NCBI GenBank assembly: GCA_017871115.1 | Contig: JAFCIZ010000006.1 | Location: 3,844,001-3,908,000, forward strand | DNA: 64,000 bases | Source of the DNA: Cunninghamella blakesleeana | Lineage: Eukaryota > Mucoromycota > Mucoromycetes > Mucorales > Cunninghamellaceae | Direction of reading: 5' to 3' | The notes under the pieces: generated by a model | The model's input: the letters and a program-made list of their open reading frames with translations, nothing else | What the model was told of the DNA's origin: nothing | Databases searched by the model: none | Program-made: the position numbers and the translations under genes | Shown: positions 1-10,410 of the stretch, piece after piece | How positions within the stretch are numbered: position 1 is the stretch's first letter | Layout: each line of letters opens with the position of its first letter

Positions 1-1143
1 GTGATTTTTATCATAATAATTTATATTATGAGCAGCAACAGCAGCAGCAACAATGTAATCTAAATAAATAATAAACTATAAATAAATAATAATGCATAAA
101 TAAACAAATAAATAAACAAATAGATGGATGGATAGATAATAGTAACAATAGCTGTTTTACACCTGTTTGTTTTATATATATATATATATATATTTATATA
201 GGCCATTATACATACCAATCCCCTATGTATTCAACAACAGACCCTTATTATGAATCAAATCCTAATTTAGCAAATGATCCTTATCATTCCGCTTATGATT
301 CACAACAACAACAGCAATTCTATCCATATCAACAAGAAAGCTATGTCTCATATTCAGCCCCATTATCGCCTCAATACGTTTCCACTCCTATAGCATCCCA
401 TGTGGTATGTGAGGAACCAGCATCTATTTCACCATTATCACCGCAGCTACCACAACCTACTCCTTGTTTAATACCATCTTCACCCACTATGACCACCACC
501 ACTACTGATACTACACCAACAACAGCAACAAATGACAAACCACCATCCCCTAATGCTACGTCTAATAATAACAATAAAAATATCAATACTCCCAAAAAGA
601 AAAAGTTTATTACATCAAAATCATCATCATCATCTTCTCCTTTAGATAGTAGTAAGTTTATTCATACTTGTATACACATGAAGACAGCTTCTCTATTATA
701 TATATATATATATATATATATTAATTACGCGATGCATTGATTGATTGATATGTTGGTCTTTTATATTTTTTTATTAAAAAAATGAATATATAGGAGAACA
801 TATTCGACAAATTACTGTTAAATCTGTGAATAAGGAATACAGAGTATGGATAGATATTTTACCAACAGAAACAGGAATCTCTTTAGCCAACAAGATTCGT
901 CAAATTGCTACGTTTGGGACCAGGAAAATTACAAAAATCACAACAAAACAAGGAAGAGTAATTCCTTTAGACGCTCGACCTATTTTTGGGAATTGGATGG
1001 ATATGTCTACGTTTGAAAATGGTGAATTTTGGCAAGTGGAATGGTGTGATTTAGATAAATCAATGATGGATAAATTTATTTCAAAATGGTTACAGGTTGG
1101 TATTAATTCCTCTTCCACTAAAAAATCAAGATCTTCATCTTAG
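1..1143 (+). CDS. Q/S/T-rich protein with C-terminal basic domain, 5' truncated by the window
   Basis: Exons: before 1-54, 202-651 and 794-1143. Frame is continuous across GT-AG introns 55-201 and 652-793. The visible part holds a polyglutamine run (exon ending at 54), a Tyr/Pro/Ser/Gln-rich segment, a Thr/Asn-rich linker and a PKKKK stretch resembling a nuclear localisation signal. The last exon encodes a compact, non-repetitive domain of about 110 residues (REHIRQITVKS at its start, RVIPLDARPIFGNW and FWQVEWCDLD near its end), followed by a Ser/Lys tail. I do not recognise this domain. A disordered, Gln-rich N-terminus with a globular C-terminal domain would fit a nuclear regulator, but that is inference. 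The true start lies outside the window. The reading of the first exon fragment is supported only by frame continuity and polyQ codons. Confidence 0.65.
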
Positions 1144-1499
1144 AAAAAAAAAGTAAGGGAGAGAATGACAATATATATGCTACTTTTTTCTTTTATATAT
1201 CTCTGGGTATATATATATATATATTTATAAACTTACGCTAATAATAAAAAGCTATGATTTTTTTTGTCGTGATATATAAATGAATATATTACCATATCTA
1301 TCTTGTAATGATAATAAAAAACTTATACTCGTCTGTTATGTTATTTGCTGAGATTATTTTATTTTATTTTTTACTTTATTTTTTTTTTAAAAAAAAAAGC
1401 AAGATTACACTTTTCTTTTCCTTTTTTCTCACTTTTTTATATTATTTTTATTGTATGTCTACAAAATAAACATAAAAAACTACTATAAACAAATACAGC

Positions 1500-1946
1500 A
1501 TGATCATCAAGTTACCACTAGAATTAAAAAGAGAAATATACTTTTATTTAGGTACACAAGACTTATTATCAGTGTCTTATACTTGTCATTATATACGAAA
1601 AACTATTTTGGAAGTTATCAAGTGTAAAGAATGTCATTATTTAAAAACCGTAGCATTATGTCCATTGCACTGTTGTAATAACTTTTATTGTAAAGATTGC
1701 CTACCGGAACATTTTCATGACTATCTTCAGCCTATTTCTTCACCAAGATATTTGTTTGAATTTGACATGATTACTAAAGTGGAAGACAATATGTATTCTT
1801 ACTATATAACCGATACACCCTATGATGATAATCCTTATTATGATAGTGACGATGACGATTTTGAATGCATTTCATGTAGAAATGAAAGGGATATAAAATT
1901 TATTAACCTCTTAAAATCATATATAACGGATAAATATTCTGATTAA
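1500..1946 (+). CDS. small F-box-like protein with cysteine/histidine zinc-binding segment
   Basis: Intronless, 148 residues. Residues 4-34 (LPLELKREIYFYLGTQDLLS then CHYIRK) fit an F-box: the LP..L.. start, the L..DLL..S core and the closing basic residues. F-box proteins bind Skp1 and recruit substrates to SCF ubiquitin ligases. Residues about 40-75 are rich in Cys/His (CKEC, CPLHCC, CKDC, then HFH), consistent with a B-box-like or other small zinc-binding module. A further CISC pair follows an acidic DSDDDD run near the C-terminus. Family knowledge supports an adaptor role; the substrate is unknown. It is short for an F-box protein and lacks LRR, WD40 or Kelch repeats. Alternative: an F-box fold used outside SCF complexes. 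Confidence 0.7.
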   Translation: MIIKLPLELKREIYFYLGTQDLLSVSYTCHYIRKTILEVIKCKECHYLKTVALCPLHCCNNFYCKDCLPEHFHDYLQPISSPRYLFEFDMITKVEDNMYSYYITDTPYDDNPYYDSDDDDFECISCRNERDIKFINLLKSYITDKYSD

Positions 1947-2081
1947 TATGTATCTCTGTAAAATAGCTGAATAATGTAGATATATTTACGTATAAAAAAA
2001 TAAAATATAAAAATAAAAATAAAAAAATTACCATGAAAAAATAAAAATCAGCATAATTACCGTTTTATTTCATTATATTAT

Positions 2082-2126
<45 letters not shown>

Positions 2127-2376
2127 ATAGTTTATAATCTAATTTTTATATAAATTAAATATTACTTGCTTGATTCAATAAAATAATGATAGTTATATTT
2201 TTATTAATTAATTATACCCGCTTATAAAAGCCTCGGTGGTGTTTTTTTTATTAGTATTTTATAAGTACAACAAAATAGGTCATGTTCACTCCTGTAAGCC
2301 AGCTTAAAATTTTAAATTTTACAAAAAAAAAGCATCACTCTTTCTATTAATATAAAAATATTAAAGTTTCCATTTG

Positions 2377-2412
<36 letters not shown>

Positions 2413-2919
2413 TACCCATATTTAGAAGTTGGTAAACTTCAATTGTTATGTATTTACAAGTCGTTAAGAAAATCTACGTCAGATACAATAACATGTAAAG
2501 CCCATCCTTACTAAGAAAAGATTGTAAGTTTACTTTATTGTTTAAAAAAATTCCAAACTTGAGTAACACCCCCCCTCTAGTTGAGTTTGAGTTATTATTC
2601 ATGCAAATATGATTTTAGTGGTACTCTTTATTATTATTTCAATATATTTTCATACATGTATGTATATAATTGTATTTAGTATATTCTTTTATTAGTTAAA
2701 GTTATATTTGTCTCTTTTGCTATATAAATTAGAAAGTATTTCTCTTTCTTATTTTATTTATTAAAGAAATAATCCTTATATATTTCTTTTTATTAGTTAA
2801 AAATCATTTTCATCACTTTTATTATTTAAAATAATAAACATTAATATTTTATTGTTTATTTATATTTATTTGCATAAAAAAAGTACATTCTAGATTTATA
2901 TAGTACATATAATCGTTGT

Positions 2920-2952
<33 letters not shown>
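1947..2952. other. intergenic, AT-rich, no gene seen
   Basis: Convergent 3' region between the F-box gene and the CotH gene. Holds a TA dinucleotide run (about 2085-2123), a 33-nt A run (2377-2409) and two diverged copies of a segment containing TTATTAGTTAAA about 105 bp apart (near 2690 and 2795). No supported coding exon. Confidence 0.6.
2377..2409 (+). repeat. poly(A) homopolymer, 33 nt
   Basis: Uninterrupted A run in the intergenic region. No retroposon body or target-site duplication is recognisable next to it, so it is listed only as a homopolymer. Confidence 0.9.
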
Positions 2953-2957
<5 letters not shown>

Positions 2958-5041
2958 TTGATGAAGGAGGATGTTGATTAAAATATTGCTGCATATTATT
3001 ACTAAGAGTTGTAAACCATTCAACAACATTAGGATATAAATTTGAGCCTGTAGGACCATAAACAGCTTGTTCCATAGTTAAAGGTTGGCGCTTCATCAAT
3101 TCTTCTATAGCAGCCCAATCCAAAGGAGGAGGAATCATATCAGGGGTAAAAGGTACTTGATCTTTAATACCATCCCAAGTAACATTTGCAGCTTTAGGTA
3201 AACGATAATCCCATTCTACATCTTCACGAAGAAAAGCAACAAGTTCATCAATACGTTTATTGGCTACATTAGGATTCACTAATTCTTTGGTAATTTGCTG
3301 TAATAAAGTTTCCAATTGTAATTTAAAAGCAGGGACTTGAATTAGTTTTGTTGTTAAGGGTCGGAGAGAAAATCCAGGATAATCAGTATAGTTACCATTT
3401 AATTGTTTGGACAAAGTTACAAGTGTATTACCCAAGGTGGTATCGAAATCAGCAGCTAAATAGGTGAATCGTTTTTCTTGTAAATTATCATAAAGGAAAA
3501 AATTATTTGCATTGGCAATGTATCCATCGGAAAATCCAGCAGCTATTTCGATGGCCAAACTAATGATAATGTAAACAAATAAAAAAATATTATTGTTATT
3601 ATTTGATGAATAAATATATATATGGTCAATTTTTTTAATATTTACAAGTGCTTATAGATTACCTTCTAATAACGCTATCCATATCAATATGTTGATTCCA
3701 AACGGATTCAGCACCTTCACCAACAGGAGCTTCAGAAAGGAATTTTGTAAATTCCATGATTCTATCAAAAGAGGGTGTACCTTGATCAGGATCTTCTTCG
3801 ATCTTATAAGGGCCATCATATTTTGTGATATTATCCCCAAAATAAGATAAATCAGAAACGCTGCCAACACCTTGATAAGTAATACCTTGATCTAATTTAC
3901 CTCCATTAGCAAATACATTTTTATACCAAGGGTTTTTATAACCTTCAATCATTAAAAATAAACCAATAGGTTGATTATTCATAATTACTCTATATAGAAA
4001 TAAAAAATAAAAAGTATGATTGATTAATATATAAAATAAATACTTTATGACTCAATTTAATATATACATATGTTTATTTATTTCATATTTATTGTATTTT
4101 TACCTTGTATAAGAAGCACCAGATACAGGTAAACCGACAGATTTCATCAAATCATAACATAATTTTTCACGGATATAGGCAGGATCAGCACGCATGGCAC
4201 GAAGTTTCAATCTACGATAACCATATAAATCTTGCTCTTTAGGAATTTTAAGCCCATAAGATAGTTTATCCATCCAGCGAGACGATCTACCAGCCAAAGA
4301 AATTTCTACACCTTTGACTGTTTGTATTTTATCATTTCTAAACAAAAATAATAAAAAAAAAAGAACATAGGATTCATCAATAAGTAAATAATAATAATAA
4401 AAAGAATAAGGCTATATATAGTTGATGGTAATGCTGATAATATAAACTTACTCTATTAAAGTCAAATCTACTACTACTTTTGTTTCAAGTGTTGTATTAG
4501 AATGCATTAAATCGATTTCAGCTTGATTTCCATGGATATAGAAAGTAGTAATACTATCTTCTTTATGAAGTGGGGAATCTAATCGATGCATAGAAGGTAA
4601 ATTTTCTAAAATTTGAGGAAAAGGAGAAACTTGTTTTGTAGTCCAAGTACGATTATAAAATTCATTAGGTGTACTATTTTCAGTTATAGTTGAACGTAAA
4701 AATGGTTCCTTTTCTAATACTCCTTGGTTGTTAGAATCTAATTTTGCATAGCTGTAATCACCAGAAGGTGCTTCCCCAGTATATAAAATAGGTGTATCTT
4801 TAGAAACTTGTAAAGGATAAGACTGACCATTCACAATAACACCCATATTACTATTGGTAACAGAAATAACGTTATATTTTACATTTTGGCCTGAAATAAA
4901 AGTAGATAAAGTGGTTGCCAAAACTACAAGTAAAAAATAAACAAGGATATAGAAAATAGTGAAGGTTAGATAGAGAAAAAAAAAGAAAATATATAAATTA
5001 TTTTCATTTTATATACCAGTGGCAAAAGTTAAAATACGCAT
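2953..5041 (-). CDS. secreted CotH-family protein kinase (spore coat CotH-like)
   Basis: Minus-strand exons 5041-5017, 4923-4452, 4337-4104, 3989-3663 and 3559-2953; 554 residues in continuous frame. The N-terminus is a signal peptide (MRILTFATVLATTLSTFISG) split by intron 1. The CotH kinase domain fills the second half: SLAGRSSRWMDKLSYGLKIP, RRLKLRAMRADPAYIREKL, the loop before GLFLMIEGY, then SDGYIANANNFFLYDN and LAADFDTTLG, where family catalytic and metal-binding residues cluster. CotH proteins are atypical kinases of spore coats, widespread in Mucorales, where some members act as cell-surface ligands. I do not recognise the host-binding surface motif described in those members. The protein ends HPPSSN without a hydrophobic tail, so a GPI anchor is unlikely and it is probably secreted. 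Assignment is strong; substrate and biological role are not visible. Confidence 0.9.
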
Positions 5042-5130
5042 TTTTATAAAAGTAAATAAAATAAAATAAGAAAGAAAAGATGTAGAATGGATAAAAAAAA
5101 TTTTAAGCTGCCCTTTTTATATTCTCGTTT

Positions 5131-5161
<31 letters not shown>

Positions 5162-5993
5162 GTTGGTTTTGTTTCTCTGTTTAAATGATAATAAAACATC
5201 ACAAATGCTAAGTAGTTTCCTTTAATAGAAGCTGAAGAACGGGGGTTGAATGATTATTTACTTTGTTTGTTTGAAAAGGGCCGAAGTCTCTATAAATGTA
5301 ACTTTTTTAACTTGGCAGTTTTTTTTTTTTACCATCATCTAATCGTGAGATCATACGATGTCTCGTGTTATTAGTGGGATTACTTATTAATTTATTATAA
5401 GAGTTCTATTATTATTATTATTATGATTTTGCCAAGTATATTTATTTTATGGTGGTCATTTATTTTGCCGCCCTTCTCCTTTGGAGTAAATATTTTTTTT
5501 TCATGTATACAATAAAAAATAAAAATGAATAACCAACCACCCTATAGAATTATGTGCAAATTAAATTCTGTTGTTTTTATACTTATATATCTACATATCC
5601 ACACTTGAATTATATATTGATTTTTATGATTTAATTAAAAAAAAAAATGAATATGTAGTACCTTTTTTTATATGTGCTCAGCAATTCATGTACGCAGTTG
5701 AAACGATTATTAAATCAGTAAACCGTATATGCATAACAATTTTTATATTTTAGTTTTTTATTTTGCATTTAGGTGATTTCACTCTCTCTTTTTTTTAGTT
5801 TGATATAAAGCGCGTAGGTATAATGTATATCTCTTGTGATTAAGCATTCTATATTATGGTAGCGACCTTCCAATATAAAAATTGTATTGGTCCATTTTAA
5901 AAATAAAAACTTAAACTTTTATAAAAATAAAGTATTATAAGCGGAGTAATTTTTTTTTTTTGTTTTTTTTTTTGATCTCTCGTTTTTTTTTAA

Positions 5994-6028
<35 letters not shown>

Positions 6029-6322
6029 GATACAGATACGTATGCATATACATATACAGATACGTATACATATACATATACGTATATATATATATTACAA
6101 CATATATTTTTTAATAAAGATATAGCTACGTACGTATATGTTTTTACAATTTTTTTTCTTTTTATCTAGTTATTCTTATTACGGAACTACAAATAAATTA
6201 GACTTCGCCACACAAAAAAAAGCATTAATGACTTAAGTAAAATTTTCTACCTCTCACCCACTTTTTCTTTTTTTTTTCTTTTTTACTAGTAAAAAAGTGA
6301 TAATCACAGTAATAATAAAAAG
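5042..6322. other. intergenic between divergent genes
   Basis: Shared upstream region of the CotH gene (minus) and the thioredoxin-like gene (plus). Holds a T run near 5138-5160, pyrimidine-rich tracts near both starts and a TATACA repeat block (listed separately). Short ORFs here are low-complexity and not supported. Confidence 0.55.
5995..6094 (+). repeat. TATACA-type hexanucleotide tandem repeat
   Basis: About 100 bp of period-6 repeat (ATACAT units) with scattered GATACG/GATACA variants, ending in a TA run. It lies about 230 bp upstream of the thioredoxin-like start codon. It generates a spurious Tyr/Thr ORF. Confidence 0.85.
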
Positions 6323-6733
6323 ATGACCTGTTTTGAACCCAAAACCTATGAAGAATTCGAAAATTTAATAAATGAGCATCCACTCATTATTTTTTTCTTT
6401 ACTACAGCATCTGAAACTAATCCTGAACGTAAAGCTATTGCTAATAAATTTGAAGGTTATACTAGCTCTTATTATTGGCAAAGGTTTGGAAAAGTTGATC
6501 TTGAGCAACATCCTGTAAGTTTTGGTATTTTTTATATATTAAAAATATAATAGATATAATAAATAGCCCATTTCTAACTTTATTGTATTTTTTATATTAT
6601 GTAGGAAATTGCTGAAGTATATAAAAAATATGGAACTCATAATTTTGTAGCTTTCAAGAATGGCAGAGTTCATTCATACTGTAATACAACTGATGCTAGT
6701 GACCTTTTGTATATGTTGGATAGAATTCGTTAA
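6323..6733 (+). CDS. thioredoxin-fold protein lacking the CxxC active site
   Basis: Exons 6323-6514 and 6605-6733 (intron GTAAGT...GTAG); 106 residues, the normal thioredoxin length. The pattern fits the fold: an N-terminal helix (YEEFENLINEHP), core strand LIIFFFTT, helix NPERKAIANKF, strand GKVDLEQHPEIAEVYKKYG, strand FVAFKNGRV and a C-terminal helix ending MLDRIR. At the active-site position the usual WCGPC is replaced by TTASETNP, with no cysteine, and the conserved cis-proline before the FVAFKNG strand is replaced (THNF). It is therefore unlikely to be a dithiol oxidoreductase. A binding or chaperone role is possible. The only cysteines are near the start and in the last strand region (SYCNTTD). 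Assignment to the fold is firm, function unknown. Confidence 0.8.
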
Positions 6734-6834
6734 ATATGATTTATATATATACCTAAAGCCTATTTAAATGTTGGATTGTACATATTATACTATAATTAAA
6801 ATAATAAATGGTTTAAGTGATTTTTTTTCAGGTA

Positions 6835-6885
<51 letters not shown>

Positions 6886-7422
6886 TATATCTTTCTTTTA
6901 TTTTATTCTGTAATAATAATGACAAAAAATAACTTGTTTTATTTTATAAAACAGAAAGATTATTAAAAAATAAATTATTTTAATTGAAAGTGTACTTATA
7001 TTTACTTGTTTTTCTGCATAAAATCATTTTTTGTTGGGGGTTTAATTTTTAAGATTACCATCTTTATTTTCACTAGCTTGTCATCTTTTCTATATACTTT
7101 CTTTTTCTTTTTTTTTAATAAAAAGGATGGTACTCCTTTTCTATTCTTCCGAAAAATGAAATATACTTAAAGAGGAACTATATATATTCATGATTTTTTA
7201 AATATTCGGGTGGAATCGCCAAAGCATATGAAAAAACGAGCGAAATAAGGGAACAACGCCTGAGTTTGAATTAGTTTAAAGAACTATAATTTTTTTTGCT
7301 TTAGACCCAACACTTTTTATTTTTTTTAAAACCCATACACTTTTATATTTTTCTTTTTTCTCTCTTCTTTTTTTTCTTTTCATTGTTTTTTATATATAAT
7401 CAATAAATAAAAATAATAAAAA
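6734..7422. other. intergenic with 45-nt T run; PGK promoter region
   Basis: Contains the T run 6838-6882. The last 100 bp before the PGK start are pyrimidine-rich (TTTCTTTTTTCTCTC-like), as is common upstream of highly expressed fungal genes. No coding exon seen. Confidence 0.6.
6838..6882 (+). repeat. poly(T) homopolymer, about 45 nt
   Basis: Uninterrupted T run about 105 bp downstream of the thioredoxin-like stop codon. Confidence 0.9.
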
Positions 7423-7590
7423 ATGTCTTTATCTAACAAACTTTCTATCCGTGATGTTGAACTTAAGGATAAGCGTGTACTTATTCGGTAAGAAAAAAGA
7501 ATATATAAAATAGAAATATAAATAAAAAGGAAATAAAGAATAAAAAATACGCGTTTGATTTTCATTAAAGAGATAAAAAAAAAACTTACG

Positions 7591-7626
<36 letters not shown>

Positions 7627-9111
7627 ATAATTTATATGTATGTGTGTATCTTGTATATATCATCTCATTTATTTTATATTCATATTTTTTTTTTTTACAT
7701 ATTTTTTTATAATGACATAGTGTTGACTTTAACGTCCCTTTAAAAGAAGGCAAAATCACCAATAACAACCGTATTGTTCAAGCTTTACCTACCATCAAAT
7801 ATGCTTTAGACCAAGGAGCTGCCTCTGTAGTCTTGATGTCTCATTTAGGTCGTCCTAATGGTGAAGTTCAATCCAAATATTCTTTAAAACCTGTTGCTGA
7901 AGAATTAGAAAAATTATTAAATAAAACCGTTACCTTTTTGGATGATTGTGTTGGAGATTCTGTTGAAAAGGCCTGTCAAGAAGCCACTGGTGGTCAAGTT
8001 ATCTTATTAGAAAATTTACGTTTCCATATTGAAGAAGAAGGTAGTGCTAAGGATGCTGATGGTAAGAAGGTCAAGGCTGATGAAGCTAAGGTCAAGGCTT
8101 TCCGTCAATCTTTAACTCGTTTAGCCGATGTTTACGTCAATGACGCCTTTGGTACCGCCCATCGTGCCCATTCTTCTATGGTTGGTGTTGATTTACCTCA
8201 ACGCGCCGCTGGGTTCTTGATGCAAAAGGAATTAGAATACTTTGCTAAAGTTTTGGAAAGCCCTGAACGTCCTTTCTTGGCCATTCTTGGAGGGTAAAGA
8301 TAAAAAATATATACTAAAAAGGAGATAGAAAGGAATAGAGTAATAGAAGAAGAGAAAAATAAATGAATGGAAGATGGAAAGTTGTATATAATTAATTCTT
8401 TTTTTAATCTCTATTAATAGTGCCAAGGTTTCTGATAAAATTAAATTAATTGAAAATATGTTGGATAAAGTCAATGCATTAATTGTATGTGGTGGTATGG
8501 CTTTCACTTTCAAAAAAACCTTGGATAATGTTGCCATTGGTTCCTCTTTGTTTGATCAACCTGGTTCCGAATTAGTTAAAGGTTTAGTAGAAAAAGCCAA
8601 AGCAAAGAATGTCAAATTACTTTTACCTACTGATTATATTACTGCTGACTCTTTCAGCCCCGATGCCAAGACTGGTTATGCTACTGATCAAGACGGTATT
8701 CCTGATGGTTGGATGGGTCTTGATTGTGGTAAAGAATCTAATAAACTTTTCACTGAAGAAATCTTATCTGCTAAAACTATTTTATGGAATGGTCCTACTG
8801 GTGTCTTTGAATTTGAAAAATTCGCTACTGGTACCAAGGAAGCTTTAAATGCTGTCATTAAGGCTACTGAAAATGGTGCTACTTCTATTATTGGCGGTGG
8901 AGGTAAAAATAAATAAATAGATGATAAAAAAAAAGAAAAACATTTTTTTTAATGATCATTTATTTTGTTGTTTATAATTATAGATACCGCTACTGCTGCT
9001 TTACAATGGGGAGCTGAAGGTAAAATTAATCACATTTCTACTGGTGGTGGTGCTAGTTTAGAATTATTGGAAGGAAAGGTACTCCCAGGTGTTGACGCTT
9101 TATCTACAAAG

Positions 9112-9114
<3 letters not shown>
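7423..9114 (+). CDS. PGK1: phosphoglycerate kinase (glycolysis)
   Basis: Exons 7423-7487, 7721-8293, 8421-8902 and 8984-9114; 416 residues, the usual length. It catalyses reversible phosphotransfer between 1,3-bisphosphoglycerate and ADP in cytosolic glycolysis. Family signatures are intact across splice sites: RVLIRVDFNVPL spans intron 1, [50 protein letters not shown] spans intron 2, [25 protein letters not shown], and GGGDTATAA spans intron 3, followed by [14 protein letters not shown]. Codons are richer in C-ending forms (GTC, ACC, AAG) than neighbouring genes, consistent with high expression. The promoter side has a pyrimidine-rich tract. The ATG is the only one in frame with the conserved N-terminus. 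Confidence 0.98.
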
Positions 9115-9147
<33 letters not shown>

Positions 9148-10410
9148 TAAATAAATAAAATAAAAAAGTATAAGTATACTTTTTCTTTTGTGTATATGCA
9201 TTTATTACTATTATCACTATTCCTATTTTTTTATGTATGTATGAATTTTTTTTGAAAATTGATTTTTTTTTTTTTTTTTTTATTTATAATATATATAAGG
9301 TATATTAAAGGATCATTGTAATTAAGAAACACAATATTTAGCCTAGATCTACATTTGTTCAAATCAAGATCCAATTTTAATAAAAAAAAGATATATACTC
9401 CTACAATTTTTTTTACATATTGGTATAATGGTGACTGATATTGTGTAACCAGTGTCTTTTTTCCGCACTTTAAAGGTGAAGGAGCTCTAAAATGTCATTA
9501 ATTAAAAAAAAAGGTATAGTCTGATTTGAATTGTGATTGAAAACAAAAAAAAAGTTCGTTTCGTTCGCTCTATTATTCATATGTGTTATACAATATACGT
9601 GTGCCATGTGTACAAACTGATTCGTCATTCTAGTTGAACAATGGATTTTTATTTTTTATAGTAATGGGTTTTAATTTTTAATATCAATACGTAATTATAT
9701 AATTTGGAGGTTTGTTTTTTTTTTAAAAAAAAGGGTCTTTTTATATACCTACTTATTATTATAATCCAAATAAAAATAATATCGTATATATATATATATA
9801 TATATATAAATTGATGGAACTAGAATATTTCTTTTCGTTCTAATATAGTAGAATTGAATTTCAGTTTTAAAATATATCAAGTAGATGATTTCTTCGCGCG
9901 ATGTAATGTACGTGCACATTCTGCTTGTTCCTAAAAAGGTATTTGATAATGAACACATTACAAAGCATATTACAACACCTTTTATCCTAATTTTTACGTA
10001 AAAATATTGGATTGTATATGAATATATAGATATTATTTATATAATATTTTTTTATTTACTAAGAAATTTTTTTTAACTTTGCCTATACAAAAATGTATAT
10101 TCATATAAATAGTTGAATATAATTAAGAATGATATGATGATATTGCTATTGTCAAATTGCTAATCTGGTATTAGTTTCAACTATACACTCTATTTTTGTG
10201 GACGGGTTTAATTTAAAAAAGGAACCCCGAAAAAAGTTTTTTTATAAACTCAAAAAATAAAATTATAACCAATGGATTTTTTAATTTCTTTTTTTTCTCT
10301 TTCTTTTCCTTTTCTTTCACTTTTCTTCTACACTCTTTTTTTTCCCTCTTTTTTTTTTCTTTTTTTTTTTTTTTTGTTGTATTTGTAATTTATTAAAGTT
10401 ACTGGGTGAA
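9115..10410. other. intergenic, no gene seen
   Basis: AT-rich with TA runs (9116-9141, 9786-9808) and a T run near 9262-9280. The last 110 bp before the RGS gene (about 10285-10375) are a CT-rich pyrimidine tract. Short ORFs in the middle are not supported. Confidence 0.55.

Noticed and set aside
2377..2409. Poly(A) run as the tail of a retroposed element
   Set aside because: No element body, ORF or target-site duplication seen; similar A and T runs are common throughout the window.
5960..6169. Thr/Tyr-rich ORF
   Set aside because: Produced by the TATACA hexanucleotide repeat; no start context or conservation.
7721..7760. Apparent +1 frameshift at a T run in PGK exon 2
   Set aside because: A miscount. 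With the acceptor at 7720 the frame runs VDFNVPL directly into the conserved downstream sequence, and total exon length is divisible by three.
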